DNA of 64,000 nucleotides, from assembly GCA_910578465.1 (NCBI GenBank), contig CAJTPW010000002.1, positions 426,518 through 490,517 on the forward strand, written 5' to 3'. The position numbers were made by a program, and so were the translations under genes. Position 1 is the stretch's first letter. Every line of letters starts with the position of its first letter. Origin of the DNA: an uncultured Vampirovibrio sp. Its GTDB lineage: Bacteria > Cyanobacteriota > Vampirovibrionia > Gastranaerophilales > Gastranaerophilaceae. A model generated the notes under the pieces. It was given only the letters and a program-made list of their open reading frames with translations. It ran no database searches and had not been told where the DNA came from. This document shows positions 54,975-63,540 of this stretch, in pieces.

Positions 54975-55721
54975 ATGAAAATTGCTATTATATCAGATAT
55001 TCACGGAAATAAACTTGCATTTGATGCGGTTTTAAAAAGCATTAAGGAAAATGAATGCACTAAGATTTTCTGCCTCGGCGACATTGCAATGGCAGGGTAT
55101 GACCCGAATTATACCATTGAAAAATGTATGGAGCTTCAATCTTTAATGGGCAGAAATTTTGAAATTATTCAGGGAAATACGGATAAATTTATCGCAAATT
55201 ATTCGACGGACCTGCATTCTAAAATTGCCGAAAAATCAGTGCCTATGGCAAACGCGCTTCAATATGATATGTTATTTTTGAGAAAAGAAAATATTGCATA
55301 TTTAAGAAGTCTCCCCGAACAAAAAATGGTAACCTTAAACTACAAGCAAAAAACACTCAGAATTCAGCTCGTACACGGCTCTCCAAGAAGACAGGATGAA
55401 AACATTTATCCTTATTTAACGGAAGCGGAAGTTGAAGAAATAACTTCGCGCTCCTTTGCGGACATCGTTTTTTGCGGACACACACATATGCCCTGCGGCT
55501 TTATTTTAAGCTCGGGAAAACATATCGTAAATGTCGGGAGCGTCGGAAGGTCTATGATACAGGCTAAAATGCCCGTTTATGCAATATTAAAAATAAACGA
55601 TAACGGCTCATTTGAAATTGAGCACAAGTTTATCGAATATGATAACAAAGAAGTTAGCAGGATAATAGCAAACAGGGGCTTTATAGGTTCGGGCGAACTT
55701 GCAAAAATGTTCTTACCTTAA
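54975..55721 (+). CDS. Metallophosphoesterase, YfcE/calcineurin-like
   Basis: 248 aa. Two-metal site motifs in order: ISDIHGNKLAF (D, H), CLGDIAMAG (GD), GNTD, VHGSPR (H) and FCGHTHMP (GHTH). Cytoplasmic phosphodiesterase or phosphatase; substrate not predictable. Followed 54 nt later by the TPR gene. Confidence 0.9.
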   Translation: MKIAIISDIHGNKLAFDAVLKSIKENECTKIFCLGDIAMAGYDPNYTIEKCMELQSLMGRNFEIIQGNTDKFIANYSTDLHSKIAEKSVPMANALQYDMLFLRKENIAYLRSLPEQKMVTLNYKQKTLRIQLVHGSPRRQDENIYPYLTEAEVEEITSRSFADIVFCGHTHMPCGFILSSGKHIVNVGSVGRSMIQAKMPVYAILKINDNGSFEIEHKFIEYDNKEVSRIIANRGFIGSGELAKMFLP

Positions 55722-55775
55722 AGCTAAAATTCTTAGCATAAAATAATATTTACCGCATAAAATAAAAGGAAAACT

Positions 55776-56969
55776 ATGGCACAGGATTTACAAGACCTTC
55801 ATCAAAAAGCCTCCGAAGCAATGGCGGAAGGGGAAAGAGAAAAAGCAATCGAGCTTTACAATAAAATCTTAGAAGAAGCACCGGGGGATGAAATTGCCCA
55901 CGGACAATTGATGGATTTGTATTTTGACACGGATAAATTTAAGTATTATCTAATGCGCGCAAACTACAACATTGTAAATCAAAAGATAGAACATGCTATA
56001 AATGACACCAAAAAGGCCTTAAACCTTGATGCAGAATCAATTGATGCAAGGGTGAAGCTTGCAAGACTTTATCGAATTTCAAACAAAAATCTAAAAGCAA
56101 TTGACGAATTTAACAAAATCATAGAACTTGAGCCTAAATACAGAGAAGGATATCTGGAGCTTATAAATTTATACACGCTTGAAGATGCCAAAGAAAGCGC
56201 TGTCGGTATTGCAAAAAAAGCGGTCGAAGAATTCAGTAATAACGAAGGCGGAGACACGGAATTAAAAAATATTCTGGCAAAACTTTACTTTGATACGGGA
56301 TGTTATGATTTAGCGCTTGAAGTTGTGTCCGATGATTTTCTAAAGGCAAAAATTTTGCTTTCCGACGGAAAAAATGACGAAGCTAAAGCCGTTCTGGATA
56401 ATATTCACGCAGGAAATAAGGACCAAAAAGCGGCAAAAAACCTTCTTTTAGCCGAATATCACTATAACAAAAGCGAATATGACAATGCGCTCAGTGTTAT
56501 TGATGAATATATTAAAACTATGGGACCCGACGCGGTTTCATTTCAGATGAAGGCTCTTTGCTTTGAAGAAAAAGGGGATAAATTCAACGCAGCTGTGCAC
56601 TTTGGATATATGAAAAAAGCACAGGGTAAAAATGACGAAGCCGTTGTTGAATTTAACCACGCGCACAGCCTGAACAAAAAAGACAAAAATGTTTTAATTG
56701 AACTTGCAAACCTTTATATGGGGCTCGGTGAAAAGTATACGGCAATGGATTTTTGGAATGCCATATACGAGCTTGATAACGATATAAATGCAAAAGAGGT
56801 TTTAGGGGAATTTTATTTTGCCGAAGGCGATTACAGAATGGCTGAAAAATACGGCAAAATGCGCGAAGATAAAAACATGCCTGATTCAAACAACAAGGCC
56901 TATACAGAAGCGGAAGACGAAGATGAGGGCTTAATCGAAAAAATTATAGGCTTCTTTACAAGGAAATAA
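55776..56969 (+). CDS. Tetratricopeptide-repeat protein
   Basis: 397 aa, SD AAGGAAA. At least eight to nine TPR-like helical units across residues about 5-365 (A-x3-GEREKAIELYNKILEEAPGD, LDAESIDARVKLARLYRIS and so on). The C-terminus is acidic then hydrophobic (EDEDEGLIEKIIGFFTRK), a possible membrane-binding tail. No signal peptide. Scaffold role likely; partner unknown. A strong terminator follows. Confidence 0.82.
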   Translation: MAQDLQDLHQKASEAMAEGEREKAIELYNKILEEAPGDEIAHGQLMDLYFDTDKFKYYLMRANYNIVNQKIEHAINDTKKALNLDAESIDARVKLARLYRISNKNLKAIDEFNKIIELEPKYREGYLELINLYTLEDAKESAVGIAKKAVEEFSNNEGGDTELKNILAKLYFDTGCYDLALEVVSDDFLKAKILLSDGKNDEAKAVLDNIHAGNKDQKAAKNLLLAEYHYNKSEYDNALSVIDEYIKTMGPDAVSFQMKALCFEEKGDKFNAAVHFGYMKKAQGKNDEAVVEFNHAHSLNKKDKNVLIELANLYMGLGEKYTAMDFWNAIYELDNDINAKEVLGEFYFAEGDYRMAEKYGKMREDKNMPDSNNKAYTEAEDEDEGLIEKIIGFFTRK

Positions 56970-56985
56970 AGAAAATAAAAGGTAA

Positions 56986-57016
56986 AAACTCCTCTAATTT
57001 AAGAGGAGTTTTTTAA
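56986..57016. terminator. Rho-independent terminator
   Basis: CTCCTC/GAGGAG arms within AAAACTCCTC and GAGGAGTTTTTT. Confidence 0.88.
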
Positions 57017-57053
57017 TATTTACAATGCTTTTATAACTTTATAGGCGGTTTTT

Positions 57054-58142
57054 CTATTCTTTAACCAAATATTTTGTATCCAAAACCTTAAGCATAAAGT
57101 AAGGTTCTTTTTTGCCTTTTTCTATCATAAAGAGCGCAAAAGGCTTATTAAATGAAAAATATCTTGAATTTGAAGGTAAAAGTGCAGTCATTTCAACCAT
57201 CATCGCGGCCTCGTTTTTCAATTTTGCGCCTTTGTTATCAAGCGAAAATTCAACGCTTTCAATTGCGGAATTTATTTTATAATTTGTTCCCTTGATTAAT
57301 TTTCCTGATAAATCCACATATTTTATAAGCTCTTTTATTTCAATAAAAGGTACAGTAAGCTTGTCTTTATTACCAAAGACATCTGCTTTTGAATCATCCG
57401 CCTTTACGGTTAATTCATCCCAAACTATATCAACAGGCTCATCCAGATTTCCGACATACAAAATAATTTCATCTTCCGTCTTCGTTTTAAGAGAAATTGC
57501 ATAAGTCTCCCCGTCTTTATCGTTTTCATAGAACAGGGGTTTTACATTATTTTTATAAAGCTTTGCATTTTTCTTTATGCCGAAATATTTAACATTTTCT
57601 TTTGAGCCGTTAAATGGCATAGCATCCAATATTTCAAAATGCTTTAAAAATTCAACATTCTTTTTCACCATTGAATATAGGACAAACTCTTCTTCGTTTT
57701 TAGGTTTCCAGGAAATTGTATCTAAAATTGAACTTTTTTCTTTGAATTTTTTCCAGATATCATTTTCAATTTTCTTTTTATATGCGGGCGTTTTTCTTGC
57801 AATTGTCTTATAGTAATATTTTTCACTAAGACGATTTTCAGGCGGATCCATACGGTTTAAAACATTAAACATATAAGAATTAAACCCGACAAGCTCAAGC
57901 TTATCTTTTTTAACGATTTCCTTTTTCAAATCTTCATAAATCAAAGGAAAAGCAGGCGTGTACATATTTTGCCCGTATTCTTCATCTTTCATTAAGACGG
58001 TTTTAAGCCCTTCCGATTTTACGGATGAGCTTTTATCGGCCTTTATGTCTTTTGCACAGCCCGTTAAAAGACCACCTGTAAATATTGCCCCGATAAGACA
58101 AACGGAGAACATAATTGTTTGTATTTTTTTATTATTTGTCAT
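57054..58142 (-). CDS. Lipoprotein of unknown function
   Basis: 362 aa, SD AAGGAAA. Lipobox LTGC at residues 26-29 after a hydrophobic signal, so probably a membrane-anchored lipoprotein. The mature part is Lys-rich. An N-terminal helical half (about 60-180) precedes a beta-rich half (about 195-355) that reads like a sandwich domain. No family recognised. Confidence 0.75.
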   Translation of the reverse strand: MTNNKKIQTIMFSVCLIGAIFTGGLLTGCAKDIKADKSSSVKSEGLKTVLMKDEEYGQNMYTPAFPLIYEDLKKEIVKKDKLELVGFNSYMFNVLNRMDPPENRLSEKYYYKTIARKTPAYKKKIENDIWKKFKEKSSILDTISWKPKNEEEFVLYSMVKKNVEFLKHFEILDAMPFNGSKENVKYFGIKKNAKLYKNNVKPLFYENDKDGETYAISLKTKTEDEIILYVGNLDEPVDIVWDELTVKADDSKADVFGNKDKLTVPFIEIKELIKYVDLSGKLIKGTNYKINSAIESVEFSLDNKGAKLKNEAAMMVEMTALLPSNSRYFSFNKPFALFMIEKGKKEPYFMLKVLDTKYLVKE

Positions 58143-58198
58143 TTAGTTTTCCTTATTTTAATATTTAATCCGATATACTGCCTTTACAGTCTTTAATT

Positions 58199-59449
58199 TT
58201 ACGGGTCAAGCTTTGTAAAATCAGGATAAGGAATACTTGGCTGAACCCCGAACCTTGAATAATAGAAATTCAGTATATACGTATTGTCCTGACATACTCT
58301 GAAACTTTGAATGGTATTATTTTTGCCGTACAAATAATCTATAAAACTCAGTTGATAATTATCCTGCATTGCTAAATCTACCCACCGGTTTTTTTCAATT
58401 GCCCCTGGCGTATATTCAGGTAAGTTTTCCCTAAAATATGGAATTGAATCAATGAGTTTATTTATAAAATTTAATCTGCCGTTATATTTTAAGTAAGCTC
58501 TTCTCGGTTTAAATGCTGCATTATTAATTATTCCCCAATGAATAGTATCTGCAAGGCATTCAGGGTCAAACACGGGAACTTCAAGTCCGCCTCCGCCATT
58601 TGGACCTCCGGGGAATATTGGAGTTCTGCCCCTTGAATATTTGTTTAAATCTTTAAACACAACAACTGCCGTATTACAAGCCATAGCCTCTTGTATAACT
58701 CTGTTTTTCCCTTCTAAAAGCGAAGGTAAAACAACAAGTTTTGCGCTTGAATACAGCTTTGGTATATCTCCGTATTCTACACGGTGCCTGATTTCCATAT
58801 AATCTTCAATCGGCCCGTCAAGCGCTTCACGCATTTTTCGAAGCTCTTCCTGTTCAAAATCAGCACTGCAATCAGACCCTGTTACAAGGACACAGTTTAA
58901 TTTTTTACCGTATTTTTGTTGATAAATTTTTACGGCACTTGCAAATGTGGGGAGGTTTTTAAGCTCAGACATCCTTGCAATACACAATACATCAATATCT
59001 TTTGGCGTATTCCAGGCAGGTGCCATAAAATATTCATTCGTAAAATCCGCATCCTGCAAAGGAAGTAAAATTTTATCTGCCCTATCTGGGTTTGTTTTTC
59101 TAAACCATTCTTCCCTTTCGGGGTTATCATAGCAAACACAATATGCATCGGCTTTTTTAGACCATGGATACGATGACCACATTGAATATGCACAAGATAC
59201 AAATATTTTGTTCACATCAGGATAACATTGATAAATATAATCAACCCCCTGACTTAAAAAGACGCCTTTTGTAGTTTTTCCTTCATATCCCAGAGGCGGA
59301 AGAGGTATCATAAAATCTATATATGAGCTCTGTTTTACTTCATCATGAAAAACCTCCATACTGAAAGCGTCAATATCTGCCCAAATTTCTTCAATGGGTT
59401 TGTTCATATTGGGGTTTGCAAAATAAGCGTAAGGATAATTTCCTTTCAT
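58199..59449 (-). CDS. GT4-type glycosyltransferase
   Basis: 416 aa, SD AAAGGAG. GT-B fold: the C-terminal half has DVLCIARMSELKNLPTFASA, LVTGSD, RVEYGDIPKLYSSAKLVVLPSLLEG and NRVIQEAMACNTAVVVF, with the E-x7-E region of family 4. Followed by a Gly-rich loop (PGGPNGGGG). No membrane helix. Probably builds a surface glycan. TATAAT lies just upstream of the leader on this strand. Confidence 0.82.
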   Translation of the reverse strand: MKGNYPYAYFANPNMNKPIEEIWADIDAFSMEVFHDEVKQSSYIDFMIPLPPLGYEGKTTKGVFLSQGVDYIYQCYPDVNKIFVSCAYSMWSSYPWSKKADAYCVCYDNPEREEWFRKTNPDRADKILLPLQDADFTNEYFMAPAWNTPKDIDVLCIARMSELKNLPTFASAVKIYQQKYGKKLNCVLVTGSDCSADFEQEELRKMREALDGPIEDYMEIRHRVEYGDIPKLYSSAKLVVLPSLLEGKNRVIQEAMACNTAVVVFKDLNKYSRGRTPIFPGGPNGGGGLEVPVFDPECLADTIHWGIINNAAFKPRRAYLKYNGRLNFINKLIDSIPYFRENLPEYTPGAIEKNRWVDLAMQDNYQLSFIDYLYGKNNTIQSFRVCQDNTYILNFYYSRFGVQPSIPYPDFTKLDP

Positions 59450-59635
59450 CGGGTATTTTCACTCCTTTTTAAAATAAGATTTATTATAGCAAATTTAACG
59501 CTAAGCCTCAAGAGATACCCGTTTTTTACTGTTTTTAACCTAATATAAAATTTTGTAAAGCCCAGATTTTAAAAGGCGGGCAATTTTTTAAACGATATAG
59601 ACTTTATATATATGAGAGTTTTAGAGAGGATTTTT

Positions 59636-59839
59636 ATGGATTTTAGCATTCTGAGCGAAACAGGCGCAAAAAAGGAAGCAAACAGGTCCGAATTTGGAAA
59701 AGAAATCCTGACTGGCGCCGATAATTCCATATTTACGGCAGGAGAATTTACGGGAAGCATATTTGACATCCCGTCAAATTCGTCAAAAAATTGCAGTACA
59801 AACAATTTTACGGGCAAACGCCTTGATTTTGAATCTTAG
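59636..59839 (+). CDS. Small hypothetical protein
   Basis: 67 aa from ATG 59636, with GAGAGGA well placed; an upstream in-frame ATG at 59612 is less likely. Ser/Gly/Asn/Phe-rich (GEFTGSIFDIPSNSS), no signal peptide or membrane helix. Not recognised; may be a lineage-specific small protein. Confidence 0.45.
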   Translation: MDFSILSETGAKKEANRSEFGKEILTGADNSIFTAGEFTGSIFDIPSNSSKNCSTNNFTGKRLDFES

Positions 59840-59898
59840 ATATTAAAGAACGGTTTTAATATTTTCTTCATATATTTGCCCGCATTATAGATTATCGG

Positions 59899-60165
59899 GT
59901 AATATTGGTTTTATGAAATTATCCTTGGAGTGTTAAGGCTTACGGGTTTTAGCAGATGGGGAATTCAAATCGTCAAAGCAGGGTCGCAAAGTTTTGTTTC
60001 TTTCATTTTTGCGGTTCATTATTGTATTTGGTTTAATTTCAGCAATTTAAGAGATTTTTATCAGGGTATTTTATACCCGAAACCTTATGCGATTATCATT
60101 TGGTAAAGTTTATGTTATCAAATCAAATTACCTGCTTATTTTTAGACACAGCTGTACATTGAAAA
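59899..60165 (+). repeat. Left copy of a cassette-leader repeat
   Basis: 267 bp, near-identical at both ends to 61399-61628, at a constant 1500-bp offset in the first 85 bp. Shared blocks start at GTAATATTG and ATCCTTGGAGTGTTAAGGC; the second shared block begins GCGATTATCATTTGG and ends near GTACATTGAAAA. It contains the inverted pair ATTTGGTAA/TTATCAAAT. No open frame is kept in both copies. Confidence 0.85.
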
Positions 60166-60256
60166 AAGCGTAAGCCGTGGTGGAAATTTTGGCAATGCGT
60201 GAGCGTTGGCGAAATTTGAAACTATCAATGGGCGATGTAGGATGCGAGCCTTGTGA

Positions 60257-60550
60257 GTGACAGTGGCAGCAAAGCGAACAAAAGGTGAAACATCCATGGA
60301 AGCCGGTTCAGGTTACGGCGCATTGCAGTGCAACCCCGTTAACAGCTGCCCGGGCTCTGCAGGCAACTGCAACCCGCGCTTCGTATGGTCAGGACAGCTC
60401 AACAGCGGCACTAACTATTACGCAAGCTATCTGAATAACGGGAGTTTCGGTAACTCAAACTATGTTAATACCAACGCCTTTGGTGTGCGCTGTGTCCCGG
60501 ATTTGAAGGCAAGTTCAAATACAGACAAACAGCGGCTGCCCGGGCTCTGA
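60257..60550 (+). pseudogene. Truncated C-terminal cassette reading frame (cassette 1)
   Basis: 97-codon frame whose useful part reads SGYGALQCNPVNSCPG, FVWSGQLNSGTNYY and NAFGVRCVPDL, then runs past into the next cassette out of frame. No signal sequence, prepilin leader or N-terminal domain. It is the C-terminal piece of a surface protein and not a complete gene. Confidence 0.6.
60301..60507 (+). repeat. C-terminal cassette 1
   Basis: Long type: includes a CNPVNSCPG block, then NCNPRFVWSG, variable core and NAFGVRCVPDL. Confidence 0.75.
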
Positions 60551-60697
60551 TAATGGCAACTGCTACCCGCGCTTGGTATGGACAAGTACCCCGAGTACTA
60601 GCAACTATTACAGAGGAGACTTAAATAGCGGTTCTTTTAAGCTAAATACTGGAGTTAATACCAGAGCTTATAGTGTGCGCTGTGTCCCGGATTTGAA
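60521..60697 (+). repeat. C-terminal cassette 2
   Basis: Starts ACAGACAAAC; encodes SGCPGSDNGNCYPRLVW, variable core, AYSVRCVPDLN. In a different frame from cassette 1. Confidence 0.75.
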
Positions 60698-60704
60698 TAT
60701 CCGT

Positions 60705-60863
60705 ACAGACAATCTGCAACCCGTACCACGTATGGTCAGGCACGGTTCAGAGCGGCACCAATTACTATAACAGATACTTGAGTGGAGGCACTTTCAATGG
60801 CGACTCATACTCTCTGGCTTATACCTATGCTCTTACTGTGCGCTGTGTCCTTTGGATTTGAAC
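60705..60863 (+). repeat. C-terminal cassette 3 (damaged end)
   Basis: Starts ACAGACAATC; encodes ICNPYHVWSGTVQSGTNYY, then YALTVRCVLWI and stop. The usual CCCGGATTTG end reads CCTTTGGATTTG, shifting the frame. Confidence 0.75.
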
Positions 60864-60977
60864 AAAATCAAAAACTTCCAAATGTTAAAATATTTAAAAA
60901 ATTGCTCTCTGAAATAACAATTTTTTGTGTTCATATTCTTTATAAAAATAAATTCTGAATTAATGGAGATTTTTCTT

Positions 60978-61361
60978 ATGCAAATTTCAAACAATTTTTC
61001 CTCACCAAATTTTGCAAAACTTTATGCAAGAAACTTAACGCTAGAAAAAATGGGATATTTAGCCCAAAATCAATATACTGCAAAAGAATTCAAAAAAGCA
61101 TATGATGAACTTCAACGAGCTGCAGAAGGCAGAGATATTTTAATTCAAGCCGATGGAGACGGTATAAGTATCCATGAGGTAGACCCCAAAACAGAGAAAA
61201 CAAAATTTATTTATAAAAATGATGATTTTATTAAGGGAATGCAAAGAGCAGCAGATAAAATTAAAGAATTTTATAAAAAACCTGAAGCAAAAACACCAAG
61301 AGTTCGCTTCCCGGGCAGAAATACGGGTGCAACAAGCACAGAGCTTAATATCACAGGGTAA
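60978..61361 (+). CDS. Hypothetical protein between two leader-cassette units
   Basis: 127 aa from ATG 60978, with GGAGA 8 nt upstream; more N-terminal starts lack an SD. Begins MQISNNFSSPNFAKLY, helical and charged, ends in a Thr/Gly/Arg-rich stretch. No signal peptide. Not recognised. Its position between the two copies of the leader repeat, with normal coding features, suggests it was present before or captured during duplication of the unit. Confidence 0.6.
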   Translation: MQISNNFSSPNFAKLYARNLTLEKMGYLAQNQYTAKEFKKAYDELQRAAEGRDILIQADGDGISIHEVDPKTEKTKFIYKNDDFIKGMQRAADKIKEFYKKPEAKTPRVRFPGRNTGATSTELNITG

Positions 61362-61398
61362 CAAATTTAACATTTTTGCCAGAAACTCTTTTTGTAGA

Positions 61399-61628
61399 GT
61401 AATATTGATTTTATGAAATTATCCTTGGAGTGTTAAGGCTTACGGGTTTTAACAGATGGGGAATTCAAATCGTCAAAGCGGGGTCATTTTTATGATTCAC
61501 TGTTGCATTTGGTTTGATTTTTAGCAATGCGAGAAATTTTCAGCCCTTTTGCGATTATCATTTGGTAAAGTTTATGTTATCAAATCAAATTACCTGCTTA
61601 TTTTTAGACACAGCCGTACATTGAAAAG
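61399..61628 (+). repeat. Right copy of the cassette-leader repeat
   Basis: 230 bp, matches 59899-60165 with a deletion of about 20 bp and scattered changes in the middle. Cassette 4 begins within 10 bp of its end. Confidence 0.85.
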
Positions 61629-61636
61629 TTAAGGAT

Positions 61637-61791
61637 ACAGACAAACTGCTACCCGAACGAGGTATGGTCAAGTACCCCGAGAGACAGCTCTAAGTACCAG
61701 AGCTATTATTTGAACAGCGGTACATTTGAACTCGAGAGCGGCGGAGGCTTTCCTACCTTCGCCTTTGGTGTGCGCTGTGTCCCGGATTTGG
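61637..61791 (+). repeat. C-terminal cassette 4
   Basis: Starts ACAGACAAAC; encodes NCYPNEVWSSTPRDSS, variable core, FAFGVRCVPDLD. Confidence 0.75.
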
Positions 61792-61797
61792 ATTTCT

Positions 61798-61918
61798 TGA
61801 AGCAGAAGAAATTTCAGTGGTGAGACCCGTTATAGAGATTACTACGCTTTAGTTGTACAGAAGCGCAATATTCTACGGCTTAGCCCGCGTTCAAAAATCT
61901 GAAATCTCTGAAGCAAAA
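61798..61918 (+). repeat. Degenerate cassette 5
   Basis: Resembles the core region (FSGETRYRDYY in one frame) but has lost both conserved ends. Confidence 0.4.
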
Positions 61919-61924
61919 AGAAAT

Positions 61925-62092
61925 ACAGACCATCTGCAACCCGTACTTCGTATGGTCAGGCACGCTTAAGAGCGGTACAAGTTACTGGTCTCCATACTTA
62001 AATTCGGGCACTTTTAACCTTACGGGTGCCTGTGGCAGCGGTTACTGTGCTTCTACCAACGCCTTTGGTGTGCGCTGTGTCCCGGATTTGAA
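61925..62092 (+). repeat. C-terminal cassette 6
   Basis: Starts ACAGACCATC; encodes ICNPYFVWSGTLKSGTSYW, then CASTNAFGVRCVPDLK. Confidence 0.78.
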
Positions 62093-62098
62093 ATCTGC

Positions 62099-62335
62099 AG
62101 ACACTCTGTGACGATACTTCAGGGCGCGGTGCCTTGCGGTGCGACTGGCATACAGGCGGCTGCCCGGGCTCATACTATACAAATTGTTATCCGTACGAGC
62201 TTTGGACAGGCACACCTGGTTCAGGCGGATACTATAGAGGCTACCTTAATAATGGTACTTTTAACACAAGTGATGTTATTAACCAGCTTGCAGCTTATGG
62301 TGTGCGCTGTGTCTCTGGATTTGGATTTTTTTAAA
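62099..62335 (+). repeat. C-terminal cassette 7 (long type)
   Basis: Encodes LCDDTSGRGALRCDWHTGGC, ELWTGTPGSGGYYRGYLNNG and AAYGVRCVSGFGFF before a stop; end altered as in cassette 3. Confidence 0.75.
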
Positions 62336-62450
62336 GCGAAAGAGATTTCAGGAATAAGGATTGTTAAAAAGATTGCTTTGTGTTTATTTGACAAATACAC
62401 AAAGAATCCACTCATATCCTAAAACTAAAATCCCTAAAGTAAAAAGAAAT
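62336..62450. other. Spacer between cassettes 7 and 8
   Basis: About 115 bp of AT-rich DNA. Its last 35 bp repeat, with a few changes, the stretch before cassette 6 (AAAAAGAAAT and upstream). Confidence 0.5.
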
Positions 62451-62600
62451 GCAGACCATCTGTAACCCGTACTTCGTATGGTCAGGCACGCCTAATGGTA
62501 ACAATTATTATGAGCACGAGCTTGTTAATGGTAGCTTTAAAGGCCCTTACAATTATGCTAACACTTGGGCCTTTACTGTGCGCTGTGTCCTGGATTTGAA
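62451..62600 (+). repeat. C-terminal cassette 8
   Basis: Encodes ICNPYFVWSGTPNGNNYYE, variable core, WAFTVRCVLDLK; its first 45 bp nearly match cassette 6. Confidence 0.78.
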
Positions 62601-62607
62601 AAATCCT

Positions 62608-62753
62608 GCGGACAACTGCAACCCGAACATTGTATGGTCAGGCACACCAAGCGGAGACAGCTATTTTAGAGGTAATCTGAATAGTGGCAGTTTCACGGTA
62701 AGTGCAGGCACTTCTACTTACGCCCGAGGTGTGCGCTGTGTCCCGGATTTGAA
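62608..62753 (+). repeat. C-terminal cassette 9
   Basis: Encodes NCNPNIVWSGTPSGDSYFR, variable core, YARGVRCVPDLN. Confidence 0.78.
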
Positions 62754-62760
62754 CCGCAAA

Positions 62761-63009
62761 CTACAGCTCTGTGACTACTATTCAGGCTACGGCACCATAC
62801 AGTGTTCAAGCAAAAGCAGCGGCTGCACGGGTGCAAACAATAACAACTGCTGGCCGAACCACGTATGGTCAGGCACGCTTAGAAGTAGCGACTATTATAG
62901 TGGTTTCCAACTAAACAGAGGTGCTATTGGTATGACGGGCGCTTGCGACGGCACAGGTAAGTGTATTTCTACCAACGCCTTTGGTGTGCGCTGTGTCCCG
63001 GATTTGAAC
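62761..63009 (+). repeat. C-terminal cassette 10 (long type)
   Basis: Encodes LCDYYSGYGTIQCSSKSSGC, NHVWSGTLRSSDYYSG, then CISTNAFGVRCVPDLN and a short tail to the stop. Confidence 0.78.
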
Positions 63010-63021
63010 AAAAATATAACT

Positions 63022-63405
63022 CTAAACTTTTGAAATCAAGCACCCTAAATATGTGAATAGCAACCCCACAGCACAGCTTAAAAATACGTATAAAAAAGAT
63101 ATTCCAATCTTGCCCGATTTAAGAAGCTCAAATATCTCAAGGTTAAAGGTTGAAAATGTGGTAAGACCGCCTAAAAACCCGACTGTTATAAACAATTTTA
63201 TGGTTTCTGGTATATTTATTTTATTTAATGTCAGCCCAAAAACAAGCCCCAAAAGAAAACACCCTAAAATATTAACAAAAAATGTTCCGTAAATTGGTGT
63301 TATAAAATATTTTTTAGACAACAAAGAAACCGCAAAACGCAGTACCGCACCAATTCCCCCACCAATAAAAACCGAAATGATTTTATAAAACAAGCTTTTT
63401 ACCAT
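63022..63405 (-). CDS. crcB: Fluoride channel CrcB/FluC
   Basis: 127 aa, four membrane helices, acts as a dual-topology dimer to export fluoride. Conserved GGGIGAVLRF, TFFVNILGCFLLG and GFLGGLTTFSTF. No fluoride riboswitch is visible upstream. It sits between the rRNA operon and the cassette array. Confidence 0.93.
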   Translation of the reverse strand: MVKSLFYKIISVFIGGGIGAVLRFAVSLLSKKYFITPIYGTFFVNILGCFLLGLVFGLTLNKINIPETIKLFITVGFLGGLTTFSTFNLEIFELLKSGKIGISFLYVFLSCAVGLLFTYLGCLISKV

Positions 63406-63496
63406 TTCATCAAACTTTTATTCATACAGAAAAATAATAACTTATCTATTATAAATTTGCAAATAAAACAAATAGCGAATAAATTTTATTGCACCA

Positions 63497-63530
63497 AAAA
63501 AAGCCCTCATAACTGAGAGCTTTTTATTTT
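63497..63530 (-). terminator. Terminator downstream of 5S rRNA
   Basis: On the minus strand AAAGCTCTC and GAGGGCTTT arms are followed by a T run. Confidence 0.8.
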
Positions 63531-63540
63531 AAATATAGAA

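Larger units (their letters stand above)
62449..63033 (+). pseudogene. Three cassettes in one open frame (cassettes 8-10)
   Basis: 194 codons without a stop, reading through three complete C-terminal cassettes. The ATG at 62449 has no SD and the product would lack a leader or N-terminal domain. The TGA overlaps the 3' end of crcB on the other strand by 12 nt. Either a silent array that happens to be in frame or a remnant of a multi-domain gene. Confidence 0.6.

Noticed and set aside
59899..61628. Insertion sequence with flanking repeats around 60978-61361
   Set aside because: The flanking copies are direct and over 200 bp, the enclosed gene shows no transposase motifs, and no terminal inverted repeats were seen.
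60301..63009. Diversity-generating retroelement target or template repeats
   Set aside because: Differences between cassettes are not confined to adenine positions, lengths differ, and no reverse transcriptase lies in the window.
60301..63009. Integron gene cassettes or CRISPR array
   Set aside because: No integrase or cas genes; the shared parts are coding ends and not attC-like or short identical repeats with uniform spacers.
63406..63496. Fluoride riboswitch upstream of crcB
   Set aside because: The interval between the 5S terminator and the crcB start shows no crcB-motif conserved bases or fold.
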